This document shows positions 1 to 5,713 of a stretch of DNA of 5,906 nucleotides, one piece after another. Source of the stretch: Syntrophorhabdus sp. (GTDB lineage: Bacteria; Desulfobacterota; BSN033; UBA1163); the NCBI GenBank assembly GCA_020724025.1, contig DYHU01000238.1, positions 1 through 5,906 on the forward strand. The letters are read 5' to 3'. The notes beneath the pieces are model-generated. The model searched no databases. It had not been told where the DNA came from and worked only from the letters and a program-made list of their open reading frames with translations. The position numbers and the translations under genes were made by a program. The first letter of the stretch is position 1. Each line of letters opens with the position of its first letter.

Positions 1-98
1 AAGATATGGTTGACTCTGAAGAATTTGAATCATCCGCAGAAAATGAGATTCAATCAAAGAAGAAGGCATTGAAGAAGAAGGCAACCAAGGGAAGATAA
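1..98 (+). CDS. C-terminal end of an unidentified upstream protein (partial)
   Basis: An open frame enters from the left edge and stops at TAA 96-98. The 31 visible codons (from base 3) read as an acidic stretch (DSEEFE, then SAENE) followed by a strongly basic tail (SKKKALKKKATKGR). Such a charged, probably disordered tail is found in many unrelated proteins, so I cannot name the family. The stop lies two bases before the next ATG, and the purine-rich end of this gene (87-94, AAGGGAAG) is also the ribosome binding site of the next gene. The two are therefore probably co-transcribed and perhaps translationally coupled. The case for it being a gene is this spacing and the open frame, not homology. 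Confidence 0.6.
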   Translation, partial: DMVDSEEFESSAENEIQSKKKALKKKATKGR

Positions 99-100
99 GC

Positions 101-439
101 ATGCCTATCTACGAGTATCGATGCAATCAATGCGAAAGGGAGTTTAGCCAGTTATTTCTCAACTCAAGAGAAGTTAGGAAGGTGAAGTGCAAGTTTTGCG
201 GCAGCAATGACCTGAAGAAATTAATATCCTCATTTTCGGTCCACCAAACCGAAGAATCGCGCTTGGCCAGTTTCGACACCACGAAACCCAGAGGAGACGA
301 TTTCTATAAAGACTCGCGAAATGTCGGGCTCTGGGCCAAAAAAAGGGTGAAAGAGATGGGGGTGGATTTAGGCCCCAAAATGGATGAGATCGTTGAAAGA
401 GGAAGAACCGGAAAGATCCTGGATGATTATAATAAATAG
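101..439 (+). CDS. FmdB-family zinc-ribbon protein
   Basis: This is a 112-residue protein with the FmdB/CxxC_CxxC_SSSS zinc-ribbon signature at its N-terminus: it opens MPIYEYRC and has two cysteine pairs, C8-x2-C11 and C30-x2-C33, that should bind one Zn. The ribbon ends near residue 45. The rest (about 50-112) is charged and helical-looking, with no second domain I recognise. The family is named after a putative regulator of formamidase in Methylophilus. Its members are widespread and their biochemical role is mostly unknown, so 'regulator' is a family label only. The ATG start is supported by the family-typical MPIYEY beginning and by GGGA eight bases upstream. It sits two bases after the preceding stop, suggesting one transcript. 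dnaJ follows after 184 bases interrupted by a repeat, so co-transcription with dnaJ is uncertain. Confidence 0.88.
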   Translation: MPIYEYRCNQCEREFSQLFLNSREVRKVKCKFCGSNDLKKLISSFSVHQTEESRLASFDTTKPRGDDFYKDSRNVGLWAKKRVKEMGVDLGPKMDEIVERGRTGKILDDYNK

Positions 440-478
440 CTTTTTAACACTTTAGCTCTTTGAAAAAGCCTCCACTTA

Positions 479-546
479 TGTCATTCCCGTGAAAACGGGA
501 ATCCAGAATCCAAAACCCCTGGATTCCTGCTTCCGCAGGAATGACA
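479..546. repeat. Double-hairpin intergenic repeat, copy C1
   Basis: This 68-bp palindromic unit is bounded by TGTCATTCC (479-487) and its reverse complement GGAATGACA (538-546). Each half is itself a hairpin: ATTCCCGT/ACGGGAAT (483-490/495-502) with loop GAAA, and ATTCCTGC/GCAGGAAT (523-530/535-542) with loop TTCC, which reads GGAA on the other strand. The halves can also pair with each other (GGAATCCAG 498-506 with CTGGATTCC 519-527), so the unit can fold as two hairpins or one long one. A near-identical copy lies at 4809-4879 and a related one at 2541-2677. Units of this kind are common extragenic repeats in many bacteria and resemble Neisseria dRS3 (ATTCCC-N8-GGGAAT). The frame through it continues into dnaJ and makes a false N-terminal extension. 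Confidence 0.85.
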
Positions 547-590
547 AGCTTATTGGGCTAAATCACCAAACAATTTTCAAAAGACTACAG

Positions 591-599
591 TGTTATACA
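591..599 (+). promoter_or_regulatory. Possible extended -10 element upstream of dnaJ
   Basis: TGTTATACA matches the extended -10 form TGnTATAAT at all but two positions and lies 24 bases before the dnaJ ATG, between repeat C1 and the gene. I see no good -35 hexamer at the usual spacing; an extended -10 can tolerate that. No sigma-32 style heat-shock consensus is evident. It would give dnaJ a promoter separate from the fmdB-like gene. This is a weak call based on one short motif. Confidence 0.25.
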
Positions 600-623
600 G
601 TTTTTAACAGGATAAAAAAGGCT

Positions 624-1727
624 ATGGAAAACAGGGATTATTATAAGATCCTCGGCGTCTCGAGAAATGCGAACGAGGAAGAGATCAAAAAAGCCTATAG
701 AAAAGTGGCGATGCAGTACCATCCGGACCGAAATCCCGGGGATAAGGAGTCAGAAGAAAAATTTAAGACTGCTTCAGAAGCCTATGAGGTCTTGAGAGAC
801 CCGCAAAAAAAGGAGATCTATGATCATTATGGAATAGAAGGATTGAAGGGAACAGGGTTTACAGGATTTCGAGGTTTTGAGGATATCTTCGCATCCTTTG
901 GAGATATCTTTGAAGGTTTTTTTGGTTTTGGGACATCTTCCCGTGGTAGATCAAGGCCACGGCAAGGAGCCGACTTACGATATGATTTTAAAATATCCTT
1001 CTATGAAGCCGCCTTTGGCAAAGAGGATGAAATCGAAATCCCAAAAAAAGAGGCTTGTGAAGTCTGCAATGGAACGGGCTCTAAACCCGGGACTTATCCT
1101 GCTCAATGTCCCTATTGCAAAGGAACGGGACAGACCATCCGCTCTCAGGGTTTTTTTACGATCAGCACCACCTGCAGCCAATGTCACGGGGAAGGAAAAT
1201 ATATTCCCCATCCCTGCAAAGCATGTCGCGGCTCTGGTTGGGTAAAGAGAACTAAAAAGATCAAGATAAAGATACCTCCCGGCGTTGATACAGGCTCCAA
1301 ATTAAGAATTCGAGGGGAGGGAGAAGAGGGAGAAAGAGGCGGGCCTCCTGGAGACCTTTTCATCTTTCTCTTTGTGGAGCCCCATGAATTCTTTGTGAGG
1401 GATGGCGATGATATTGCCTGTCAAATACCGATCAGTTTCTCACAGGCCTCGTTAGGGATAGAGATTGAAATCCCCACTTTAAATGGTAAAAAGAGCCTTT
1501 CAATACCCAGGGGAACAGAAACCGGCGAAATCTTAAAAATCAAAGGAGAAGGCTTTCCTAAAATAAGAGGATATGGCAGAGGCGATCTTATTGTTCAAAT
1601 ATTCGTTAAAACGCCTAAAAATCTGACCAAAAGGCAGGAGGAGATACTTCGGGAATTCGAAGAGATAAGCATGAAAAAGGGGAAAGAGGGGGAGAGCTGG
1701 AAGAAGTTTTTTAGACTTGAAGACTAA
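624..1727 (+). CDS. dnaJ: Chaperone protein DnaJ (Hsp40, type I)
   Basis: DnaJ is the co-chaperone that delivers unfolded clients to DnaK and stimulates its ATPase in the cytoplasm. The 367-residue product has the full type I layout. The J domain is residues 1-70, starting [12 protein letters not shown] with the HPD triad at 33-35. A Gly/Phe-rich linker spans about 70-112 and contains two DIF motifs (87-89, 94-96). Four CxxCxGxG zinc motifs start at C145, C162, C184 and C198. Two C-terminal beta-domains run to about 345. Length is close to the E. coli protein (376). The frame is open back to 489, but those 45 codons translate repeat C1, so ATG 624 is the start; AGGA (609-612) and AAGG (618-621) precede it. 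No dnaK or grpE lies nearby, and mobA follows 42 bases downstream. All key residues are intact. Some genomes carry more than one DnaJ-like gene, so this may not be the only one. Confidence 0.96.
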   Translation: MENRDYYKILGVSRNANEEEIKKAYRKVAMQYHPDRNPGDKESEEKFKTASEAYEVLRDPQKKEIYDHYGIEGLKGTGFTGFRGFEDIFASFGDIFEGFFGFGTSSRGRSRPRQGADLRYDFKISFYEAAFGKEDEIEIPKKEACEVCNGTGSKPGTYPAQCPYCKGTGQTIRSQGFFTISTTCSQCHGEGKYIPHPCKACRGSGWVKRTKKIKIKIPPGVDTGSKLRIRGEGEEGERGGPPGDLFIFLFVEPHEFFVRDGDDIACQIPISFSQASLGIEIEIPTLNGKKSLSIPRGTETGEILKIKGEGFPKIRGYGRGDLIVQIFVKTPKNLTKRQEEILREFEEISMKKGKEGESWKKFFRLED

Positions 1728-1769
1728 AGTTTACATAATATATCTTATCAGACATTATCTGGGTGGCTT

Positions 1770-2369
1770 TTGTTAAACAGAAGTGGATTGACAGGAATCA
1801 TTCTCTCCGGCGGTAAAAGCGCCCGAATGGGCAGAGATAAAGCCTTCATTAAAATCGATGGTGTTCCGATCATCCAAAGGATTTTTAATATTTTTGAAAA
1901 TATATTTAATGAAATTATCATTGTCACCAACCAAAAAGACCCTTATTCAGGGTTTAAAGCAAAGATCGTAAGCGACCTCATCGTCAATCGCGGCGTTCTC
2001 GGAGGTTTATATACCGGACTCTTCTTCTCATCTCATTCATATTCCTTTTGCGTCGCCTGTGATATGCCTTTTTTAAAGGAGTCACTGATTCAATTCTTGA
2101 TCCACCAGACCAATGGATACGATGTCATTGTCCCCAAAACCGAGGATGGACTGCAACCTTTGCATGCCATCTATTCAAAAAGTTGCTTACAGCCTATTAA
2201 AAATATTATTGAAATGGGAAAGAACAAAATTATTGATTTATATCCATTGGTAAAGACAAGAATCATTGATGAATCTGAATTCATCCATTTAGACCTGACC
2301 AGAGAGTCTTTTATCAATATCAACACTCCAGGGGAATTAAACTTCCTTGAGAGCCTGTTGCACAAATGA
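1770..2369 (+). CDS. mobA: Molybdenum cofactor guanylyltransferase MobA
   Basis: MobA transfers GMP from GTP to molybdenum-molybdopterin, giving the MGD cofactor of DMSO-reductase-family enzymes such as formate dehydrogenases and nitrate reductases. The 199-residue protein has the nucleotidyltransferase loop LSGGKSARMGRDK (12-24), RGVLGGL (74-80), the metal-binding ACDMP (96-100, Asp98), QPLHAIY (129-135) and a C-terminal NINTPGEL. Size fits the family. It is in the same frame as dnaJ, 42 bases after the dnaJ stop. The start is TTG at 1770: the first in-frame ATG falls inside the GTP-binding loop (residue 20), and no ATG or GTG occurs between the dnaJ stop and 1770. TTG at 1788 is an alternative. 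The ribosome binding site is poor (GGGTGG at 1761-1766). The last codons and stop lie in the left arm of repeat A. No other cofactor-synthesis gene is adjacent. A MobA-like cytidylyltransferase (MocA) is less likely on the motifs. Confidence 0.93.
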   Translation: MLNRSGLTGIILSGGKSARMGRDKAFIKIDGVPIIQRIFNIFENIFNEIIIVTNQKDPYSGFKAKIVSDLIVNRGVLGGLYTGLFFSSHSYSFCVACDMPFLKESLIQFLIHQTNGYDVIVPKTEDGLQPLHAIYSKSCLQPIKNIIEMGKNKIIDLYPLVKTRIIDESEFIHLDLTRESFININTPGELNFLESLLHK

Positions 2370-2504
2370 CATAATCGGGTGTTTTGTCATGCTGAACTGG
2401 TTTCAGCATCTAGTAAAATCAATCCTGAATTAAGTTCAGGATCAAAGACCCAGAAACGAGTTCAGGGTGACAAATTAGGGTTTGTGCAACAGGCTCTTAA
2501 GGAA
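2343..2504. mobile_element. MITE-like palindromic element A
   Basis: The ends are 24-bp inverted repeats matching at 23 positions (2343-2366 and 2481-2504). The innermost 17 bases, AGAGCCTGTTGCACAAA and its complement, are perfect. Inside are three small hairpins: ATGCTGAA/TTCAGCAT (2389-2396/2402-2409), ATCCTGAA/TTCAGGAT (2422-2429/2435-2442), and an imperfect CCCAGAA/TTCAGGG (2450-2456/2461-2467) just before TGACAAA. Element B at 4975-5107 has the same plan and clear sequence similarity. The element has no coding capacity beyond a spurious frame, so if mobile it would depend on a transposase elsewhere. I see no convincing target-site duplication. The left arm lies inside mobA and provides its last codons; TGA follows at 2367-2369. 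It could instead be a non-mobile palindromic repeat. Confidence 0.65.
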
Positions 2505-2540
2505 AGAATGCGTCTTGAGATGTTCAAAAGAATAATAGCT

Positions 2541-2677
2541 ACCTCTAAAAATGTCATTCCTGCGGAAGCAGGAATCCAGTCCCGCCTTTGGCGGGATTGA
2601 AATTACCGGACTCCCGCCGGAGTTTTATCCCGTACTTGATACGGGGCGGGAGTGACAAATTTGGAATTATTAGAGGT
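2541..2677. repeat. Composite palindromic repeat C3
   Basis: An outer inverted repeat, ACCTCTAAAAA (2541-2551) and TTATTAGAGGT (2667-2677), matches at 10 of 11 positions. It encloses a unit running from TGTCATTCC (2552-2560) to GAGTGACA (2650-2657). Inside are CCTGC-GGAA-GCAGG (2559-2572), TCCCGCC-TTT-GGCGGGA (2580-2596) and ACTCCCGCC/GGCGGGAGT (2610-2618/2645-2653), the last enclosing CCGTA/TACGG (2630-2634/2640-2644). The first hairpin with its flanks (2554-2579) is the exact reverse complement of the second half of C1 and C2, so C3 is a relative in opposite orientation whose remaining part has been replaced or expanded. Together A and C3 fill almost all of the mobA to TPR-gene gap (2370-2683); only about 35 bases between them and 6 bases after C3 are unassigned. 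Confidence 0.75.
2672..2676 (+). promoter_or_regulatory. Shine-Dalgarno sequence of the TPR gene, inside the repeat C3 arm
   Basis: AGAGG lies seven bases before ATG 2684 and decides the start of the TPR gene, because the frame is open further upstream (to TTG 2588) only by running through repeat C3. The motif is part of the right outer arm of C3, which could pair with 2541-2551 in a transcript that starts upstream. Confidence 0.6.
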
Positions 2678-2683
2678 TCCCTA

Positions 2684-4573
2684 ATGGTTTATACGCTTTT
2701 AATGATTCTGGTGATGGGGATCTTCTTTTGCCAGGATAGCTTTGCAAGGAGTCTCGGTGAAGACGAGAAGCTGATCTGGGTGGGAACCGGAGCATTCAAT
2801 GATGGTTTTTATGATATCGCCGAAAAACAATTTTCACAATTCCTCCGGGATTACCCGGACCATGTGAAATTGTATGACATCTGTTATCTTTTAGGCAAGA
2901 CGTTTTACAACAGAGATAAACTGAAAGAATCCAGATCCCTATTTTTAAAGGTCATCAACGAGAATAAACAATTTGAATATACGGAATACATTCTTTTCTG
3001 GTTAGCCGATATCGAACTCCGATGGGGAAACCATGAAGGAGCCCGAAGATATCTCACTTCCATTCTCAACCGATACCCCAAATTTGAGAGCCTGGATCAG
3101 GTCCACTACTTCCTCGGACTGATTGAATACGGATCGAATCGGCCTTCCCAGGCAGAATCCCATTTTAAAAAGGCCTCCGCTCTCTCCAAGAACCAAGAGC
3201 TTATCCAATCCTCCCAATTTTGGTTGGGGATCTTATCCTATAAACAGAACCGCTTCGAGGAGGCAACGGGTTTTTTAAAAAAGGCGATGCCGGATCTTCA
3301 ACCCGTTTCTTCTTTTTTTACGAAATACGCCTCGCTCTGGATGGGTGAAGCCCAGTTGAAACTGGGGAAAATCGAGGAGGCCAAGAGCATATACCGCACT
3401 TTTTATGAACGATTCAAAGAGGATGCTTTCATCCAAGAGGTCCATTGGAAATTGGGCTTTTGTGATTACCGAATGGGTAATTTGAAAGAAGCCATAGAAA
3501 CTCTCCATTCTTTTAAAAACCAATTTAAAGATTCCCCGCTCATTTTATACACCCATTATTTATTAGGGGAAATGTTTCTGCTTAACAGCGACTATTCCTC
3601 TTCGATCAAAGAATTAAATGTTATTCTCACAAGATCAAAGGAAAATCCATTGTGGGGAACCGCCCTTCTCTCTCTCTTTTGGAACCATATTCAACAGAAC
3701 GATTTTCCCGGTGCGAATAAAGTATTTCAAAGGCTCCAGAAGTTAAATCATTTTGATGACGAAAAGGCAATTCTTCAGTGGCTCAATGCGGAGATGACCT
3801 TTTTGGAGGGCAAAATTACAGACTCCCTTCCCTACTATTTTAATGTCCTGAATACGAAATATAGAGAAAGAGCTCTTTGGCGAATTGGGAAGGGCTATTT
3901 TTATGAAAATAAATTCAGAGAGGCCATCACCAACTTCGATATCTTATTGCTTGAATTTCCAAATTCTCAGAATACCAAGGAGACCCTTTTCTTGAAAGGG
4001 GAATGCCTCATTCTATCTGGAAATTGGACCCAGGCGCTGGAAACTTACGGACTTCTCATCCAGAAAGACGTAAATCGTCATTGGAAACTCTTTGCCTTAA
4101 CCCAGACGGGAAACATCTATTTTTCATTGAAGGAGAGTGTCTTAGCCGAAAAGGCATTCAAGAAGGTGATTGAAGATTTTCCACATCATCCCCTCTCTAC
4201 CCATGCCGCCTTTCGGTTGGGCAAACTATTTTTTAAACAAAATAATATTTTAGAAGCCATCCATTATTATTCCATGATCCTCAAAGGGGACCGGCTTGAA
4301 TTACTGGGTGGAGCTTACTTCAGCCTGGGGGAAATATTTTATCAACAGGAGAAATACGATAAGGCCTTTAAAAGTTTCGAAATGGCCTTAAGCCATCTTC
4401 AGGAAAGCTCTCCTTGGTTTTTCCTGACCCATTTGGAAATGGGCAACCTCCAGAGAAAAAAGGGCAAATATGAGGAGGCCAAGAGATCTTATTTGACCAT
4501 CCTGAACCATACAAAAGACGAAGATCTAAAAAAAGCGGCGACGGAATTGCTCCGCCATATCGAGCCCGATTAA
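2684..4573 (+). CDS. Exported tetratricopeptide-repeat (TPR) protein
   Basis: The 629-residue product has an N-terminal hydrophobic segment (about 4-16) followed by a plausible signal peptidase site after SFA (residue 21), so it is probably secreted to the periplasm. The n-region lacks Lys or Arg, unusual for a Sec signal. C16 is preceded by IFF, which does not fit a lipobox. From about residue 30 to the end I count roughly 16 TPR-like helical pairs, for example LGKTFYNRDKLKESRSLF, MGEAQLKLGKIEEAKSIY, LGEIFYQQEKYDKAFKSF and MGNLQRKKGKYEEAKRSY. Spacing is about 35-40 residues, as in BamD/CpoB (YbgF)-type proteins, where TPRs bind other envelope proteins. No catalytic domain is visible, so a scaffold role in an envelope complex is inference. 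ATG 2684 is chosen over the upstream frame because the latter translates a repeat and would bury the signal peptide. Confidence 0.85.
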   Translation: MVYTLLMILVMGIFFCQDSFARSLGEDEKLIWVGTGAFNDGFYDIAEKQFSQFLRDYPDHVKLYDICYLLGKTFYNRDKLKESRSLFLKVINENKQFEYTEYILFWLADIELRWGNHEGARRYLTSILNRYPKFESLDQVHYFLGLIEYGSNRPSQAESHFKKASALSKNQELIQSSQFWLGILSYKQNRFEEATGFLKKAMPDLQPVSSFFTKYASLWMGEAQLKLGKIEEAKSIYRTFYERFKEDAFIQEVHWKLGFCDYRMGNLKEAIETLHSFKNQFKDSPLILYTHYLLGEMFLLNSDYSSSIKELNVILTRSKENPLWGTALLSLFWNHIQQNDFPGANKVFQRLQKLNHFDDEKAILQWLNAEMTFLEGKITDSLPYYFNVLNTKYRERALWRIGKGYFYENKFREAITNFDILLLEFPNSQNTKETLFLKGECLILSGNWTQALETYGLLIQKDVNRHWKLFALTQTGNIYFSLKESVLAEKAFKKVIEDFPHHPLSTHAAFRLGKLFFKQNNILEAIHYYSMILKGDRLELLGGAYFSLGEIFYQQEKYDKAFKSFEMALSHLQESSPWFFLTHLEMGNLQRKKGKYEEAKRSYLTILNHTKDEDLKKAATELLRHIEPD

Positions 4574-4584
4574 AGACCGGCGAA

Positions 4585-4637
4585 GTAACCCCCCTTTTAT
4601 TCCCCCCTTAAACTAAGGAGAGATGAAGGGGGGTTAC
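4585..4637. repeat. C-run/G-run palindrome after the TPR gene
   Basis: GTAACCCCCCTT (4585-4596) and its perfect complement AAGGGGGGTTAC (4626-4637) form a 12-bp inverted repeat beginning 11 bases after the TPR stop. Inside is a second C run and a small hairpin, CCTTA-AAC-TAAGG (4606-4618). No T tract follows on either strand, so it is not a classical intrinsic terminator, although the stem is strong and could still stop or stabilise transcripts. Similar C-run palindromes are scattered extragenic repeats in many genomes. Confidence 0.6.
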
Positions 4638-4696
4638 CGTTACCATTCGAGGGTGATGATGCTGTAATGAAGGATTAGTTAGAAAATAAGTCTCAA

Positions 4697-4767
4697 ATCC
4701 CCCCATTCCCCCCTTTGCTAAGCTGACCGTGTCCCATAAGTCAGGTGGCTGGGCACAAGGAAGGGGG
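4697..4767. repeat. Second, imperfect C-run/G-run inverted repeat
   Basis: Two C runs (4699-4704 and 4708-4713) are followed about 50 bases later by AAGGGGG (4761-4767). CCCCCTT (4709-4715) pairs with AAGGGGG, and inside TGTCCC (4730-4735) pairs with GGGCACA (4751-4757) with one bulged base. The first C-run block (ATCCCCCCATTCCCCCCTTT) resembles the left half of the 4585-4637 palindrome, so this is probably a decayed relative. It lies in the middle of the 583-base gap 4574-5156, which holds only repeats. I see no credible gene there. Confidence 0.4.
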
Positions 4768-4808
4768 CATGACCGGTGTAATTGAAGGTTTTGCATTTCG
4801 TATTTTGG

Positions 4809-4879
4809 TGTCATTCCCGTGAAAACGGGAATCCAGGACCAATAGAAACATCTGGATTCCTGCTTCCGCAGGAATGACA
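4809..4879. repeat. Double-hairpin intergenic repeat, copy C2
   Basis: This 71-bp unit is bounded by TGTCATTCC (4809-4817) and GGAATGACA (4871-4879), in the same orientation as C1. The two halves are identical to those of C1: the first hairpin with loop GAAA, the second with loop TTCC. Only the spacer between them differs, with CCAATAGAAACAT here against a shorter AATCCAAAACCC in C1. Identical arms with a free spacer indicate that the palindromes are what is copied or selected. On the minus strand the unit translates as FLRKQESR or VIPAEAGIQ, which creates spurious short frames. Confidence 0.85.
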
Positions 4880-4974
4880 AACTTAAAAATTAATAATGAT
4901 ATCAACCTGTTAACAACATTAAACTTAACCCTTGTGTCCAGCGCCCCCACTTATGGGTAAGGATCAGTTTGCTA

Positions 4975-5107
4975 AGAGGGTGTGTCGCAATGGGGGAAAT
5001 ATAAAAAATGTCATGCCGAACTTGTTTCGGCATCTAATAGAATCAAATAGTTAAGAGACCCTGAAGCGAATTCAGGGTGACAAAATAGTAATTGCGACAC
5101 AGTCTCT
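4975..5107. mobile_element. MITE-like palindromic element B
   Basis: Ends are 17-bp inverted repeats with two mismatches: AGAGGGTGTGTCGCAAT (4975-4991) and 5091-5107. They match 11 of 17 positions of the element A ends. The core has ATGCCGAA/TTCGGCAT (5013-5020/5026-5033) and ACCCTGAA/TTCAGGGT (5058-5065/5071-5078), then GACAAAA, in the same order as in A; the middle hairpin of A is missing, which explains the shorter length (133 bp). Where A has a T-A pair in the first stem, B has C-G, so pairing is kept. No open frame and no clear target duplication are visible. It ends about 50 bases before rimI. Confidence 0.6.
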
Positions 5108-5156
5108 AAGGGGGGTAAGAGAGGGTTATCAATTTTCATTGTTTGTGAGTGGCCTA

Positions 5157-5645
5157 ATGGCAATGGGCAATTATCCAGAAAAGATCAAGAACGAATGCGA
5201 AAAGTTCACTATCCGCGAGATGGAACTGAAGGATCTGGATGCAGTTCTCCCTATCGCCGTCGCCTCTCCATTAAATCCCTGGTCAAATGATATGTTTCTC
5301 GGAGAGATAGCCCACCCCCTTTCTCATTGTTTTCTCATATGCGGAGAAAACGACCGGATGAAAGATATTCCCCTCGGCTTTATCTGCTTTCGAAACATTG
5401 AGGAAGAATCTGAACTCCTTAACATCTGTATTCATCCCCGGTATCGCCGGAAAGGTCTGGGGAAAATATTGATGGAATTCTACATCGAATTTTGTAGCAG
5501 AAGAGGAGTGAAGAAATATTTTCTCGAAGTCAATCCCTTAAATATTTCCGCTGTTCGCCTCTATCAATCTTTTGCTTTTCAGCCGACAGGCAAAAGAAAG
5601 AAGTTTTATCAGGGAAAATATGATGCGCTTCTCATGGCAAGATGA
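5157..5645 (+). CDS. rimI: GNAT acetyltransferase, RimI-like (ribosomal protein bS18-alanine N-acetyltransferase)
   Basis: RimI acetylates the N-terminal Ala of ribosomal protein S18 using acetyl-CoA. From ATG 5157 the protein is 162 residues. The GNAT fold starts at FTIREMELKDLD (17-28). The acetyl-CoA loop is RRKGLG (97-102), preceded by ELLNICIHPRY. LEVNPLN (123-129) carries the Glu (E124) corresponding to the RimI general base, VRLYQSFAF (133-141) carries the Tyr of the general acid (Y136), and RKKFYQGKYDALLMA closes the domain as in RimI (YY...DALxM). The start is uncertain: TTG 5139, GTG 5145, ATG 5157 and ATG 5163 are all in frame. GAGTGG (5147-5152) suits the two ATGs, AAGAGAGGG (5118-5126) the TTG. 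tsaB and tsaD, frequent rimI neighbours, are absent. Another GNAT with a different substrate cannot be excluded. Confidence 0.88.
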   Translation: MAMGNYPEKIKNECEKFTIREMELKDLDAVLPIAVASPLNPWSNDMFLGEIAHPLSHCFLICGENDRMKDIPLGFICFRNIEEESELLNICIHPRYRRKGLGKILMEFYIEFCSRRGVKKYFLEVNPLNISAVRLYQSFAFQPTGKRKKFYQGKYDALLMAR

Positions 5646-5671
5646 TAAAAAATCGGGTTACAGTTAAGGCT

Positions 5672-5700
5672 ACGGTGATCCCGCGTTTCGCGGGACCCGT
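5672..5700. repeat. GC-rich hairpin after rimI
   Basis: TCCCGCG-TTT-CGCGGGA (5679-5695) is a perfect 7-bp stem with a 3-base loop, extended by ACGG (5672-5675) and CCGT (5697-5700) across a small internal loop. It begins 27 bases after the rimI stop. No T tract follows, so it is more likely a palindromic repeat than an intrinsic terminator, though it may protect the 3' end of a rimI transcript. Confidence 0.5.
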
Positions 5701-5713
5701 ATCGTTCATAAAA

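Noticed and set aside
439..469. GCTTTTT/AAAAAGC inverted repeat after the fmdB-like gene as a terminator
   Set aside because: The stem is seven mostly A-T pairs with a 17-base loop and no T tract after it; too weak to call.
489..623. Open frame ahead of dnaJ as part of the protein
   Set aside because: It translates repeat C1 and unconserved sequence; the J domain begins at ATG 624.
877..1245. 122-codon frame overlapping dnaJ in another phase, and the - strand frame 975-1211
   Set aside because: Both are shadows within the well-supported dnaJ coding sequence.
2379..2600. A 73-codon + strand frame between mobA and the TPR gene
   Set aside because: It is a read-through of elements A and C3; the peptides ([19 protein letters not shown]) are standard translations of extragenic repeats.
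4608..4950. Two overlapping - strand frames in the gap before rimI
   Set aside because: Both are translations of repeat C2 and the C-run palindromes ([17 protein letters not shown]) with no plausible ribosome binding site or family.
479..5107. CRISPR array
   Set aside because: The repeated units are few, unevenly spaced over kilobases, and of different families; no regular repeat-spacer pattern exists.
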